Source: Hyphomicrobiales bacterium
Lineage (GTDB): Bacteria; Pseudomonadota; Alphaproteobacteria; Rhizobiales; Xanthobacteraceae
DNA: 43,571 bases
Assembly: GCA_021323775.1 (NCBI GenBank)
Contig: JAJPKK010000095.1
Span: 1-43,571 of the forward strand
Reading direction: 5' to 3'
Position 1 is the stretch's first letter, and every line of letters starts with the position of its first letter. The position numbers and the translations under genes were made by a program. The notes beneath the pieces were generated by a model, which made no database searches, was not told where the DNA came from, and worked only from the letters and a program-made list of their open reading frames with translations. Shown here piece after piece: positions 1 to 7,923 of this stretch.

Positions 1-701
1 ATATCATCCGGCAGGATCAGCACCGGCGTCTGGCAGTTGCGCACGAAATCGCGCGTCACCGTGAAGACGAAATCGGGGTTGGTCCGGTACATCTTGGTCA
101 GGAACTTGTCGACCATCTCCATGGTGAGGTCGGGCCGTCTCGCCACCAGCGCCGGGCCCCACGTCTTCATGTTGCCTTCGTAGAATAGGTCGCGCGCCTC
201 CGGGCGCGACCCTGAGGGCTGCGCCAGCACGGCGGCCACAACGCGATCGGGCGCCCGCTTCAAGAGGTTCCACACGAAGGGCCCGCCGATACAGAAGCCC
301 ATCACCATGAACTTGCTGATGCCCAAATGGTCCATCAGGCCGATGTGGTCATCGGTGTAGGAATCCCACGGCCGGTCGATCTCCAGAGGGCCGGAGGACT
401 GGCCGTCATTGGCGTTGCGCAGGTCAGCCGCGATGCAGCGGTACTCCCCCTTGAACTCTGCGATCGGGTCAAACGGCCCGCGGGCCAGGGCGGCGATCGT
501 CGAGTTCAATCCGCCGCCGGGAATGATCAACAACGGGAAGCCGGAACCGGCGACTTCATAGCGGATGCGAACGGGACCTCTTTCGTAGAAGGACATGGCA
601 GCTCCTCCTTGCCCGCCCTGTTGAGCAAACACTTGCGGCGCGGCGGCCAGCGCCGTCGCCGCAGCGCCTGTCGCCAAGATATTGCGTCTGATCTGATCCA
701 T
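1..701 (-). CDS. Tat-exported alpha/beta hydrolase with Cys nucleophile, C-terminus cut by window edge
   Basis: Reads leftward from ATG 701 and runs off the window, so only about 233 N-terminal residues are visible. Residues 1-28 form a twin-arginine-type signal (R5-R6, a short hydrophobic Ala/Leu run, then AQQ). The mature part has an alpha/beta-hydrolase layout: an oxyanion region PGGG at 61-64, the strand leading to D93, and a nucleophile elbow G-F-C-I-G-G with C137 where most of the superfamily has Ser. A Cys in this context is known from dienelactone-hydrolase-type enzymes. The acid and His of the triad lie outside the window. Two starts are possible: ATG 701 has GGAGG 9 nt upstream, and ATG 596 (residue 36, after the signal) has its own AGGAGG upstream. 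The substrate cannot be told. Nearby catabolic genes fit a hydrolytic role on a small organic compound. Confidence 0.85.
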   Translation of the reverse strand, partial: MDQIRRNILATGAAATALAAAPQVFAQQGGQGGAAMSFYERGPVRIRYEVAGSGFPLLIIPGGGLNSTIAALARGPFDPIAEFKGEYRCIAADLRNANDGQSSGPLEIDRPWDSYTDDHIGLMDHLGISKFMVMGFCIGGPFVWNLLKRAPDRVVAAVLAQPSGSRPEARDLFYEGNMKTWGPALVARRPDLTMEMVDKFLTKMYRTNPDFVFTVTRDFVRNCQTPVLILPDD

Positions 702-971
702 GATAGGCGGCCTCCGTGATCATTTGTCGTTGCCGATGCCCGCGGATCGCGGCGCTCTGGGCCGAAGCCGCTCGCGAGCTTGCTCGGTATGAGTGTGATG
801 CGCAACATTCGTAGCACAGGTTCTCCCGGCGCTGAAGGGTCGATCGCCCGCCCGTGAACCATTCCGCAACTTGCGGATCAATTCGCCTTCGCTCCCGAAA
901 ACGTGACGCCTTGCTGCTTTCTCGGCCATCCGGCGCGCCCGCAGCGGCGACTCCGGCAAAGGCGCGAAATC

Positions 972-2033
972 TCACTCCCGCATCGCCCGGATCACCGCCT
1001 TCGTGAAGGCCTGTGTCTTGGCGCTGCCGCCGAGGTCGGCGGTGCGGCTCCCCGGGTCGAGCATGGCAGCGTCGGCGGCTGCCTCGACGCTTGTGGCTGC
1101 GTGGACAAACTCGCGAAGCTGATGCCGCTCGCCGAGCCAGCGCAGCAGCATTGCCGCCGAAAGCATGAGTCCAGTGGGGTTGGCGGCGCCGCGGCCGGCG
1201 ATGTCGGGCGCGGAGCCATGGCCCGCATTGGCGGCGGCGTGGCATTCGCCCATGTTCAGAGACCCGGCGAGGCCGAGGCTGCCCGACAGGGCCAGCGCCT
1301 CGTTGGAAAGCATGTCGCCGAACATGTTGGTCGTCAGGATCACGTCATGATCGCCGGGCCGTGTGTAGAGATCGGCCGCCATCGCATCGATGTCCATCTC
1401 ACGCCATGTCACGCTCGGATGCAGCAGGGCTTCGTTCTTGACCTCATTGAAGAAGAGGCCATCAGTCAGCGGCAGGACGTGGCGCTTGCCGACCACCGTG
1501 ATCCGCCCGCGCCGGTGCCGGGCGGCTTCGAACGCCACTCTGGCGATGCGGCGAGACGCCTGTGCGGTGATCTTGCGAAACGACAGTGCGCAGTCTGCCG
1601 TCGGCATGAACTCGCCCGGCCCCTGGAACAGCGACCGATCGGCATAGAAGCCCTCGGTGTTTTCTCGCACAATCAGGCAGTCGAGACCGGGAACTGCACG
1701 CGGCAGCGGCGGCCGCGACCGAGCGGGCCGGATATTCGCGTAGAGATCAAACGTCTTGCGGATGGTGCGCGGCACATTGACGCCGCCGTCGCTCTCCGGC
1801 GGATAAGCCGAGACGCCGCACGGGCCCAGGATGATGCCGTCGGCGCTGCGGGCGGCCTCCATTGCGGCCGGCGGCAGCGTTGTGCCGGTACGGCGGTGTG
1901 CCGCCATGCCGACCTCGGCGATATCAAAGATAAGATCGAGATCAAAACGCCGGTCGGCAGCTTCCAACACCGCCAGGGTCGCATCCGTGATCTCAGGGCC
2001 GATATCGTCTCCGGGGAGCACTGCTATTTTCAT
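972..2033 (-). CDS. Isopropylmalate/isocitrate dehydrogenase family oxidoreductase
   Basis: A 353-residue protein, normal length for the LeuB / tartrate dehydrogenase / homoisocitrate dehydrogenase family of NAD(P)-dependent, metal-dependent decarboxylating dehydrogenases. It begins MKIAVLPGDDIGPEI, the family's nucleotide-fold start. It carries the metal and substrate signature NMFGDMLSNEALALSGSLG, in which the Asp of FGD is a metal ligand, followed by GHGSAPDIAGRGAANP, the family's cofactor loop. The usual GAVGxP segment is replaced by LGPCGVSAYPPES, which argues against a standard leucine-pathway enzyme. No leuC or leuD lies nearby, so a catabolic hydroxyacid substrate such as tartrate or a malate derivative is more likely. 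The Shine-Dalgarno is weak. Confidence 0.9.
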   Translation of the reverse strand: MKIAVLPGDDIGPEITDATLAVLEAADRRFDLDLIFDIAEVGMAAHRRTGTTLPPAAMEAARSADGIILGPCGVSAYPPESDGGVNVPRTIRKTFDLYANIRPARSRPPLPRAVPGLDCLIVRENTEGFYADRSLFQGPGEFMPTADCALSFRKITAQASRRIARVAFEAARHRRGRITVVGKRHVLPLTDGLFFNEVKNEALLHPSVTWREMDIDAMAADLYTRPGDHDVILTTNMFGDMLSNEALALSGSLGLAGSLNMGECHAAANAGHGSAPDIAGRGAANPTGLMLSAAMLLRWLGERHQLREFVHAATSVEAAADAAMLDPGSRTADLGGSAKTQAFTKAVIRAMRE

Positions 2034-2150
2034 TTTTCAGGACGTTCCAAATTATTTTGCCCCGCTCTGCAACAAAACGCCCGGCCCCGGATGAAGTCAA
2101 TCGCGTCGCGCGAAATCGCCGCAACATGCTCGCGCCGCATCGCGCAGGCC

Positions 2151-2265
2151 AGCCCGGGTTGAGCGCGGCGAAAACGGGGGCCGGCATCGCGGCGTGGCTA
2201 AGTCGCCCCCGGCTTTCGCTTCACTCAATCCGGGCTACGAGGCTTGGCCGAGCACGTGCTCGGCC
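2151..2265. repeat. Intergenic palindromic repeat plus perfect 20-bp palindrome
   Basis: The 366-base gap 2034-2399 holds no gene. A long imperfect inverted repeat has its left arm at 2151-2181 (starting AGCCCGGGTTGAGCG) and its right arm at 2205-2236 (ending CTCAATCCGGGCT). The same sequence family recurs at 37099-37220. Directly after it, 2246-2265 is a perfect palindrome, GGCCGAGCACGTGCTCGGCC. The first part looks like a REP-type repeat. The palindrome could be a protein site or only a hairpin. Confidence 0.75.
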
Positions 2266-2399
2266 TGCCGAGGTCGTTGAAGCCTTGCACTTGACAATCC
2301 GCTCTCTGTGCTTAGTTTCGCGGCCGATGGGGACGGCGATCTCCCCACGAGGCGACATGCTGAAGAATCGCGTCCCGCTCACAACGCACGGACGCACCC

Positions 2400-3218
2400 A
2401 TGCCCTCGATAAACGCGATTTCCGTCGACAAGCTTGCCCGACTGATCGGCACCCCCCATTGCCCCGCTTTGATCGATGTTCGCACCGATGAGGATTACAA
2501 AGCCGATCCGCGCCTGATTCCAGGTTCGATGCGCCGGTCCCACGCCGATGTTGCTGCATGGAGGGGTGAATTTACCGGCCGTTCCGCTATTGCGATCTGC
2601 CAGCGCGGCGCCAAGCTCAGCGAAGGCGCGGCGGCCTGGATGCGTCACGGCGGCGTTTCTGCCGAGACGCTTGAACACGGCTTCGAGGGTTGGCGCAAGG
2701 CCGGTCTCCCCCTGGTCAAAACCACCAGAATGCCGCCGCCCGACGCAGAGAAGCGCACCGTCTGGGTGACGCGGGCGCGACCCAAGGTCGATCGCATCGC
2801 CTGTCCATGGCTGATCCGTCGTTTCATCGACCCCCGCGCCGTGTTTCTGTTCGTCGCCCCCGCGGAAGTGGAAGGCGTCGCGGAGCGCTTTTCCGCCACC
2901 CCCTTCGACGTCGAAGGCGTGTTCTGGGGTCACCGCGGCGACGCCTGCACCTTCGACGTGATGGTGGAGGAGTTCGGTCTTACGACCGAGCCGCTGCTTC
3001 GCCTTGCAGCAATCGTGCGCGGGGCGGACACCGGCCGCATGGACCTCGCGCCGCAGGTCGCGGGCTTGCTCGCTGCTTCGCTCGGCCTGTCACGCATGTA
3101 TGCCGACGACCTCGCGCAGCTTGAAGCCGGAATGACGCTCTATGACGCTTTCTATCGATGGTGCCGGGACGCAATGGACGAAACACATACCGGGCATTCG
3201 AAGAGGCCGGGAGCGTGA
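2400..3218 (+). CDS. Rhodanese domain fused to ChrB-type chromate resistance domain
   Basis: 272 residues. Residues 1-105 are a rhodanese domain (LIDVRTDEDY near the start) with active-site loop C67-Q-R-G-A-K-L-S. Residues 115-255 match the ChrB C-terminal domain: the segment beginning KRTVWVTRARPKVDRIACPWLIRR, then EGVFWGHRGD and CTFDVMVEEF. ChrB-domain proteins accompany ChrA chromate transporters and are linked to chromate sensing or resistance, but no chrA is visible here. The fusion may couple sulfur transfer to oxyanion or metal stress; that is inference. The start at 2400 gives a complete rhodanese N-terminus. A cytochrome c gene follows 178 bp downstream on the same strand. Confidence 0.88.
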   Translation: MPSINAISVDKLARLIGTPHCPALIDVRTDEDYKADPRLIPGSMRRSHADVAAWRGEFTGRSAIAICQRGAKLSEGAAAWMRHGGVSAETLEHGFEGWRKAGLPLVKTTRMPPPDAEKRTVWVTRARPKVDRIACPWLIRRFIDPRAVFLFVAPAEVEGVAERFSATPFDVEGVFWGHRGDACTFDVMVEEFGLTTEPLLRLAAIVRGADTGRMDLAPQVAGLLAASLGLSRMYADDLAQLEAGMTLYDAFYRWCRDAMDETHTGHSKRPGA

Positions 3219-3396
3219 CCTGCTGACTGGCGCGCCGCGGCGGCGGGATCGCGCATGCAGAAATTGCTCTCTTCGGGCGCGGACTTCTATCATGGCATTC
3301 GGGGTATTATGAGATTCGAGGCGCGGAGATCGTTTGAAGGTTACAGGCCGCAAACACGCTGCACTGCGAATGCGCTGTTCCCAACCGGAGGAAGAC

Positions 3397-3927
3397 ATGA
3401 AGAAGTACTCAGGACCTAATCTCGATCGCGATCACTTTTTTTTCCGGCGTTGCGCCGCGCCGTTGCTCGCGATCGGCTTTCTGGTGCAGGCGAGCGCCGC
3501 GCACACGCAGAGCGATGAGCGGGTGAAGGCTGGCCTGATGACCTGGCGCAGCAGCGGATGCGCCGATTGCCACGGCGCTTTCGCGGACGGCGACAAGCAG
3601 CGCGACGAGGCGCCGACCGGCGCCAATCTGCGCACCACGCGGCTCGATGCTGCGGCGCTCAAGCAGACAATCTCCTGCGGGCGCCCGGGCACGGGAATGC
3701 CCGCTTTTGATGAGGGGGCTTACAAGGTCCGCGCGTGCAACGGCCAACCGCTGGGACCGCCTCCGAGCGACCTTTACCCGACACCGCGCACCCTGACCCC
3801 GGACGAGATCGACGCCGTCGTCACGTATCTTCAGGCCCGCGTCATCGGCAAGGGCCGGACCATCACGAAGGCGGAATGCCTCTTCTATTACTCCGACCAG
3901 CCTGAATGGTGCGACGATTACAAATGA
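3397..3927 (+). CDS. Small exported monohaem cytochrome c
   Basis: 176 residues from ATG 3397, chosen because GGAGG lies 6 nt upstream and the next residues form a signal peptide (basic MKKYSGPNLDRDHFFFRRC, then a hydrophobic core to about residue 38). The haem site is C55-A-D-C-H59. A plausible axial Met is M101 in GTGMPAF. Extra cysteines flank this (ISCGRPG, RACNG) and another two are near the end (ECLFYY, EWCDDYK). It should carry electrons in the periplasm. The partner enzyme is not evident; the convergent neighbour is a CMD-like protein. The last codons are echoed by a direct repeat at 4240-4279. Confidence 0.88.
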   Translation: MKKYSGPNLDRDHFFFRRCAAPLLAIGFLVQASAAHTQSDERVKAGLMTWRSSGCADCHGAFADGDKQRDEAPTGANLRTTRLDAAALKQTISCGRPGTGMPAFDEGAYKVRACNGQPLGPPPSDLYPTPRTLTPDEIDAVVTYLQARVIGKGRTITKAECLFYYSDQPEWCDDYK

Positions 3928-4279
3928 TAAGCGGTTATCTCGGCAGCCTGAGGGGTAGTGTATCGATTCCGTGAAACCAGTCAGACCGAACGACCGGCCC
4001 CGCCCGGACCTCATCCTGAGGAGGCCGCGCTCTCAGCGCGGCCGTCCCGAGCTTGTCAAAGGACGAAGGACGGCCAGGGGCATGGCCTCGCCTGTTGCCG
4101 TCCTTCGAGACGCGCGCGCAAGCGCGCTCCACGGGACGAGGCTGATAGATGACATGATACGATTCTCGCCATGGAAACGCGGTAGCAGGCGGGCGCGCTT
4201 TGCTCTGAGCTTGTCGAGGAGCGCCCCCACCGATCCTCCATGGTGCGACCACCACAAATAGTCCGCTTATCTCGGCAGC
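3906..4279. repeat. Degenerate about 40-bp direct repeats flanking a palindrome-rich spacer
   Basis: The spacer 3928-4266 between the cytochrome and CMD genes has no gene. Its ends are imperfect direct copies: 3906-3947 (the cytochrome tail and stop region) and 4240-4279. Both begin ATGGTGCGAC and end TTATCTCGGCAGC. In the cytochrome frame both would code WCDxxK-stop. Between them are Hyphomicrobiales-type inverted repeats, for example GGCCGCG / CGCGGCC around 4023-4043. This looks like a repeat cassette inserted between, or created with, duplicated flanks. Confidence 0.65.
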
Positions 4280-4908
4280 GCCGCGAGTTGCGGCACGTCG
4301 TCCTCTTTGGGGGCAACGGCCTTGGCGGTAATCAGCGTCATCGCCACGGTGTCGTAGTAGCCCATGGTGGCGACGAGATCGATAAGGCCCTTCTCGCCGA
4401 ACTGCTTCACGGCCGCCGCATAGGTTGAGTCCGACACCGCCTTGTCGCGATACATCTCGGTCGCGTAGTTGTAGAGCACCGCCTCATCCGCCTTCATTTT
4501 TTCCGGGCGTCTGCCGGCCGCAATGTCGGCGCCAACGCTTGGATCGAGACCGCCGCGCACCGCCGCCCGGTAGTGGCCGCGCCAGATCCATTGGCTCGAC
4601 CACTGCCGCGCCGTAATCATGATGGCGAGCTCCGTCAGCCGCGGTTCCAGCCCGGTGCCCCAGCGTACGTAGTCTGACACTTCTTCAAGCTTTCTGGCCA
4701 GTTCGGGGCTGCGCATATAGACCCGGAAGGGCGGATTCTTCAGAGCGGTGGTGTTGTTGCGAGGCGGCTTCTGCAAGTTGTCGACGTAGGCCTTCTGTTC
4801 CGGGCTCAGCTGGTCCGGATTGAGCGCCGGGTAGCGCTCCTGCGCGGCTGCCGCAAACGGCAGCGCGAATGCAGCGGCAACGAGCGTAGTCGTGAACAGA
4901 TGCTTCAT
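4267..4908 (-). CDS. Secreted carboxymuconolactone decarboxylase-like (AhpD/CMD fold) protein
   Basis: 213 residues with a clear Sec signal (MKHLFTTTLVAAAFALPFAAAAQ) and GGGAGG 6 nt before the ATG. The core has the CMD pattern: WGTGLEPRLTELAIMITARQW, then WIWRGHYRAAVRGGL, then an alpha-helical tail (YNYATEMYRDK). The AhpD CxxC redox pair is absent (WSSQWIW in that region), so this is the decarboxylase-like, non-redox branch. True 4-carboxymuconolactone decarboxylases are cytoplasmic; this one is predicted to be exported, so its substrate is unknown. It is convergent with the cytochrome c gene and divergent from the metal locus at 5185. Confidence 0.88.
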   Translation of the reverse strand: MKHLFTTTLVAAAFALPFAAAAQERYPALNPDQLSPEQKAYVDNLQKPPRNNTTALKNPPFRVYMRSPELARKLEEVSDYVRWGTGLEPRLTELAIMITARQWSSQWIWRGHYRAAVRGGLDPSVGADIAAGRRPEKMKADEAVLYNYATEMYRDKAVSDSTYAAAVKQFGEKGLIDLVATMGYYDTVAMTLITAKAVAPKEDDVPQLAALPR

Positions 4909-4980
4909 GAATTCCTCCCTCTGTAGATGGTTTCTGGCCTATGGCGAAACTGCAGCAATGATGTTCGTGGTCACCCCGCT

Positions 4981-5023
4981 CCTCCGTCGGAGGCATCTCG
5001 CTGCCACGAAAGCTATCGTGGCA
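4981..5023. promoter_or_regulatory. Two inverted repeats in divergent intergenic region
   Basis: Between the CMD-like gene (leftward) and the metal locus (rightward) lie CCTCCG-T-CGGAGG at 4981-4993 and TGCCACGA-N6-TCGTGGCA at 5002-5023, both perfect. The second has the shape of a dimeric repressor operator, but it could equally be a hairpin in a transcript. No matching regulator is next to it. Confidence 0.4.
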
Positions 5024-5184
5024 TAGGCCGCTGCCCTCAGCCAAGCCGCTGCATCTTTCGGGTAACCACCGGCGGACCGGCCGCTGACGGCGCGAGGTAT
5101 GATGGGTGAATTCTACCGGGCAGAAACCTGACTGTCGCAGTGACCGGCCTTGACCCACGCCCGCAATCGGATAGAGAGAAGCAG

Positions 5185-5598
5185 ATGGTGAGGCCTCAAC
5201 CATTCTCGCCGGCTCAGTTGCGGCGCCTCGGTCCTTTTTTCGTGGTCCTGTTTGTGTTGGCGCAGGCCGCGGGCATCGCGCCGCTGATGAGCATTCACAT
5301 TCAGCATGCTCTCGGGGACGAGCAGAATATTGCTGTCGACCTGGGCCAGAGCGGCAGGACCGATCACTTGCACCATCGTCATGCCTGCCACGATAGTGGA
5401 AAGCACGAGCATGGCGCCAGTGATCCAGGCGACCAGTGTTGCACGCTGCATCACCACTTGGCCGGCGTGATCCCGATCGCGGTCAGCCCAGGGCGGTCGC
5501 GCTTGACGCTGTCTATCGTTGGAGCGCCCCCGGGCTTCCTTACTGGTACTGACCCCGGCAGATTGGAACGTCCGCCAAAACTCCGGTTGCCGATCTGA
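5185..5598 (+). CDS. His/Cys-rich exported protein of metal efflux locus
   Basis: 137 residues from ATG 5185. An in-frame GTG at 5140 would add 15 residues of unlikely sequence. Residues 12-35 are one hydrophobic segment (signal anchor or uncleaved signal), followed by a His-rich stretch (HLHHRHACHDSGKHEHG) and a QCCTLHHHLAGV motif. Small proteins of this type (DUF2946-like) commonly precede copper or cobalt-zinc-cadmium RND genes and are thought to bind metal in the periplasm. It is the first gene of the rightward set 5185-11020. Which metal it binds is not shown by the sequence. Confidence 0.7.
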   Translation: MVRPQPFSPAQLRRLGPFFVVLFVLAQAAGIAPLMSIHIQHALGDEQNIAVDLGQSGRTDHLHHRHACHDSGKHEHGASDPGDQCCTLHHHLAGVIPIAVSPGRSRLTLSIVGAPPGFLTGTDPGRLERPPKLRLPI

Positions 5599-5662
5599 AT
5601 CGCAATGCGCCCGGCTGAATGCCCCGCGCTCGCTTCGGATTCAGCAATTACGGAGTTTGGCA

Positions 5663-5890
5663 ATGCAGGACGTGCTTCACCTGTCCAATATTGTTGTTGG
5701 CGCGGGCTGTCTTTCTATCCTGGCGGGCATCCTCCTGCTCTTTTGTCAGGCGCTCGAAGTGCGATCAGCAAAGCGAGGGCGAATCCGCACCGGACTCAAT
5801 CTCAGAAAATGGTCATTTCGATCGATTGCTCCTGGTGCGGTCATGATCGCCATTGGTGCGCTGTTGCTTGGAGGCTTTTCCATTCAATGA
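5663..5890 (+). CDS. Small two-helix membrane protein
   Basis: 75 residues, chosen from ATG 5663 because GGAG lies 8 nt upstream. Two hydrophobic helices, residues about 8-29 (IVVGAGCLSILAGILLLF) and 54-74 (APGAVMIAIGALLLGGFSI), are joined by a basic cytoplasmic-type loop (RSAKRGRIRTGLNLRKW). I do not recognise the family. Its place between two candidate metal-binding proteins and upstream of the RND pump suggests an accessory role in that locus. Confidence 0.6.
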   Translation: MQDVLHLSNIVVGAGCLSILAGILLLFCQALEVRSAKRGRIRTGLNLRKWSFRSIAPGAVMIAIGALLLGGFSIQ

Positions 5891-6106
5891 CCATCTTTCG
5901 GCAAATGACCTGAGCCCCCTCGCTCCGCGGCGGCTGCCCCGCCGCGCCGCACGATGGTCGCTGCCGTCTGCCGCACTCTCCGCCGCCCGGAACGGGGTTT
6001 TGCGCGGCGATCGCGCCATTGACTCCTTCAATTCCGGAGCGCCACAATATCCGGCGGCCTGGACCGACGGCCCTTCTCTTTGTTGTCTTGGCCTCGGCGA
6101 CTTGAC

Positions 6107-6511
6107 ATGGCGCGAGCGTGCAACCGAATGCGCTGGGTTCGGACCAATCGAAGGCTTGGATCATGCTGCGCCCTCCTGGCCATGGCGATCCAAATCATTG
6201 TGTGGTTCGGGCATGCGCACGGCATTGAGGGCGTTCGCCAGGGCGCGTTATCGCCTCAGCAAACCGCGGGAATTCACAATCAATTAACCAACGACTCAGG
6301 CGACCCTGCCTCGACGCCAGTTGGGCAGGTGTTCGATCATTGTGCGATTTGCGAGGTCATGAATTTGGGCGCGTCGGTGATGCCGGCGGACGCGCCGGCG
6401 TCTGGACTCCCGGTCGACGACGGGAAGATGCGATTTTCGCTCCATGCCGAAGCCGCACAATCGGCATTTGAGTATCTCCTTTTCCAGGCCCGGGCGCCGC
6501 CGTCTGCTTGA
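6107..6511 (+). CDS. DUF2946-type membrane-anchored protein
   Basis: 134 residues from ATG 6107; a TTG at 6080 is a weaker alternative. An Arg-rich start is followed by one hydrophobic helix (LGSCCALLAMAIQIIVWF, about residues 18-36) and a periplasmic part with the motif HCAICEVMNLGASVMPADAP. This is the Cys-x-x-Cys and Pro pattern I associate with DUF2946 proteins of copper or heavy-metal loci. The CAIC pair and flanking His are candidate metal ligands. The adaptor gene starts 149 bp downstream. Confidence 0.7.
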   Translation: MARACNRMRWVRTNRRLGSCCALLAMAIQIIVWFGHAHGIEGVRQGALSPQQTAGIHNQLTNDSGDPASTPVGQVFDHCAICEVMNLGASVMPADAPASGLPVDDGKMRFSLHAEAAQSAFEYLLFQARAPPSA

Positions 6512-6660
6512 CACCAGTGAGTGAACGGCCCCTGGCGTCCCTGAGCTTCACGGCGTGACGTCGCCCGCGCGACAGCCTTCTCACCGCCATCCATGATGGG
6601 GAACCGGCCCAAGCCGAGCCCGGGGGCGCGGCGTGTCACCGTCAATTTGGGATAACCCAG

Positions 6661-7923
6661 ATGGCGCAAGGTCAAATTTCCGAGGGAGGCAAATACGGGC
6701 GCCCCGCGCACGCGCTAACGCGGATATGGATCGCATTTGTGGTAGCTGCGCTCGCGGCGGCCCTCGCGATCGAGATCTACAGGAGCGGCGCCTATCAATC
6801 CGCGATCGATCTGGTTCGATCCGCGGTGATCGGACCGGCAGGCCATCTGCCCGCTGAAGCGGAGCAGCGCGAACGGCCAATGCTCATTCAGGAGGGGGCG
6901 CGCATCAGCATTCCGGAGGGCTCGCCGCTGAGGAGCAAGGTGACGATCGGCGCGGTGGGCCAACAGGAAATCCAGCGCAAGCTCGTGCTGCCGGCGGTGG
7001 TAGAAGCGGACCCGTCTCGCACCGTGAAAGTACTGCCGCCTGTGACCGGCCGCGTGATCGATCTCAAGGTCCAACTCGGTGAGCGCGTCGTTCAGGGGCA
7101 GGAGCTTGCGGTGATCGATTCTGGCGACCTTGCGCAGGCGTATTCGGATATCGAGAAGGCGAGGTCCATGGTGACGCTCACCAAGAAAGCGCTTGACCGG
7201 CAATTGGGCCTGGAAAAAGCCGGCGGGGCAGCAATCAAGGACCGGGAGCAGGCGCAAAACGATTACGATCAAGCCGTCGCTGAACTTGCGCGAGCCCAAA
7301 CGCGTCTGCGCGCCATCGGCGTCCCGGCGGATCTCCCTTCCCCGGGTGCGGCGGCGGGCAGCGAGGGGGGCCGGCTCCTGACGCTGAAAGCGCCGGTCGC
7401 CGGCAGTGTGATCGACCTTCAGGTGGCGCCCGGCGCATTTCTCAATGACCCAACCGCCGCAATCATGACGATAGCGAACCTCGGCACTATTTGGGTCACG
7501 GCAAACGTACCGGAAAAAGACACGGCACTGGTGACGAAGGGCCAGGACGTCGATGTCGTATTTTCCGCCTATCCGGGCGAGGTTTTCAGCGGCAAGGTCC
7601 TCTTCATCAGCGACGTTCTCGATCCCGATACGCGCCGCACGAAGATCAGGATCGCCTTCGAAAATCCCGACATGAAGTTGAAGCCGAACATGTTTGCGGA
7701 GGCGACCTTTCTGGCGCCGCGTCAGATGGCGCAGGTCGTTCCTGCACAGGCATTGGTCCTCAAGGGCGAAAACGATCGGGTCTTCGTCGAGGTGGCGCCG
7801 TGGACGTTCGAGCCGCGCCCCGTCGAGGTGGGTTTTCAACAAGGCGATCAGGCCATTGTCGAGCATGGCCTCAGGGCTGGGGAACGCATCGTCGTAAAGG
7901 GCGGAGTGCTCCTTAATGATTGA
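6661..7923 (+). CDS. RND efflux periplasmic adaptor (CzcB/HlyD family)
   Basis: 420 residues. A short cytoplasmic N-terminus is followed by a membrane anchor at about residues 20-40 (IWIAFVVAALAAALAIEIY). Then come the split biotinyl-lipoyl halves (VLPPVTGRVIDLKVQLGERVVQGQELAVID, and later LTLKAPVAGSVIDLQVAPGA), separated by an alpha-helical hairpin rich in K, A, Q and R. The C-terminal beta-barrel includes GTIWVTANVPEKD and FVEVAPWTFEPRPVEVGF. It bridges an inner-membrane RND pump and an outer-membrane channel. It overlaps the pump gene by 8 nt, so the two are translationally coupled. The long N-terminal anchor, rather than a cleaved signal, is a small oddity. Confidence 0.93.
   Translation: MAQGQISEGGKYGRPAHALTRIWIAFVVAALAAALAIEIYRSGAYQSAIDLVRSAVIGPAGHLPAEAEQRERPMLIQEGARISIPEGSPLRSKVTIGAVGQQEIQRKLVLPAVVEADPSRTVKVLPPVTGRVIDLKVQLGERVVQGQELAVIDSGDLAQAYSDIEKARSMVTLTKKALDRQLGLEKAGGAAIKDREQAQNDYDQAVAELARAQTRLRAIGVPADLPSPGAAAGSEGGRLLTLKAPVAGSVIDLQVAPGAFLNDPTAAIMTIANLGTIWVTANVPEKDTALVTKGQDVDVVFSAYPGEVFSGKVLFISDVLDPDTRRTKIRIAFENPDMKLKPNMFAEATFLAPRQMAQVVPAQALVLKGENDRVFVEVAPWTFEPRPVEVGFQQGDQAIVEHGLRAGERIVVKGGVLLND

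Noticed and set aside
903-2162. Long rightward open frame (419 codons) opposite the dehydrogenase gene
   Set aside because: Antisense to a gene with clear family motifs; composition is a high-GC shadow with no recognisable features.
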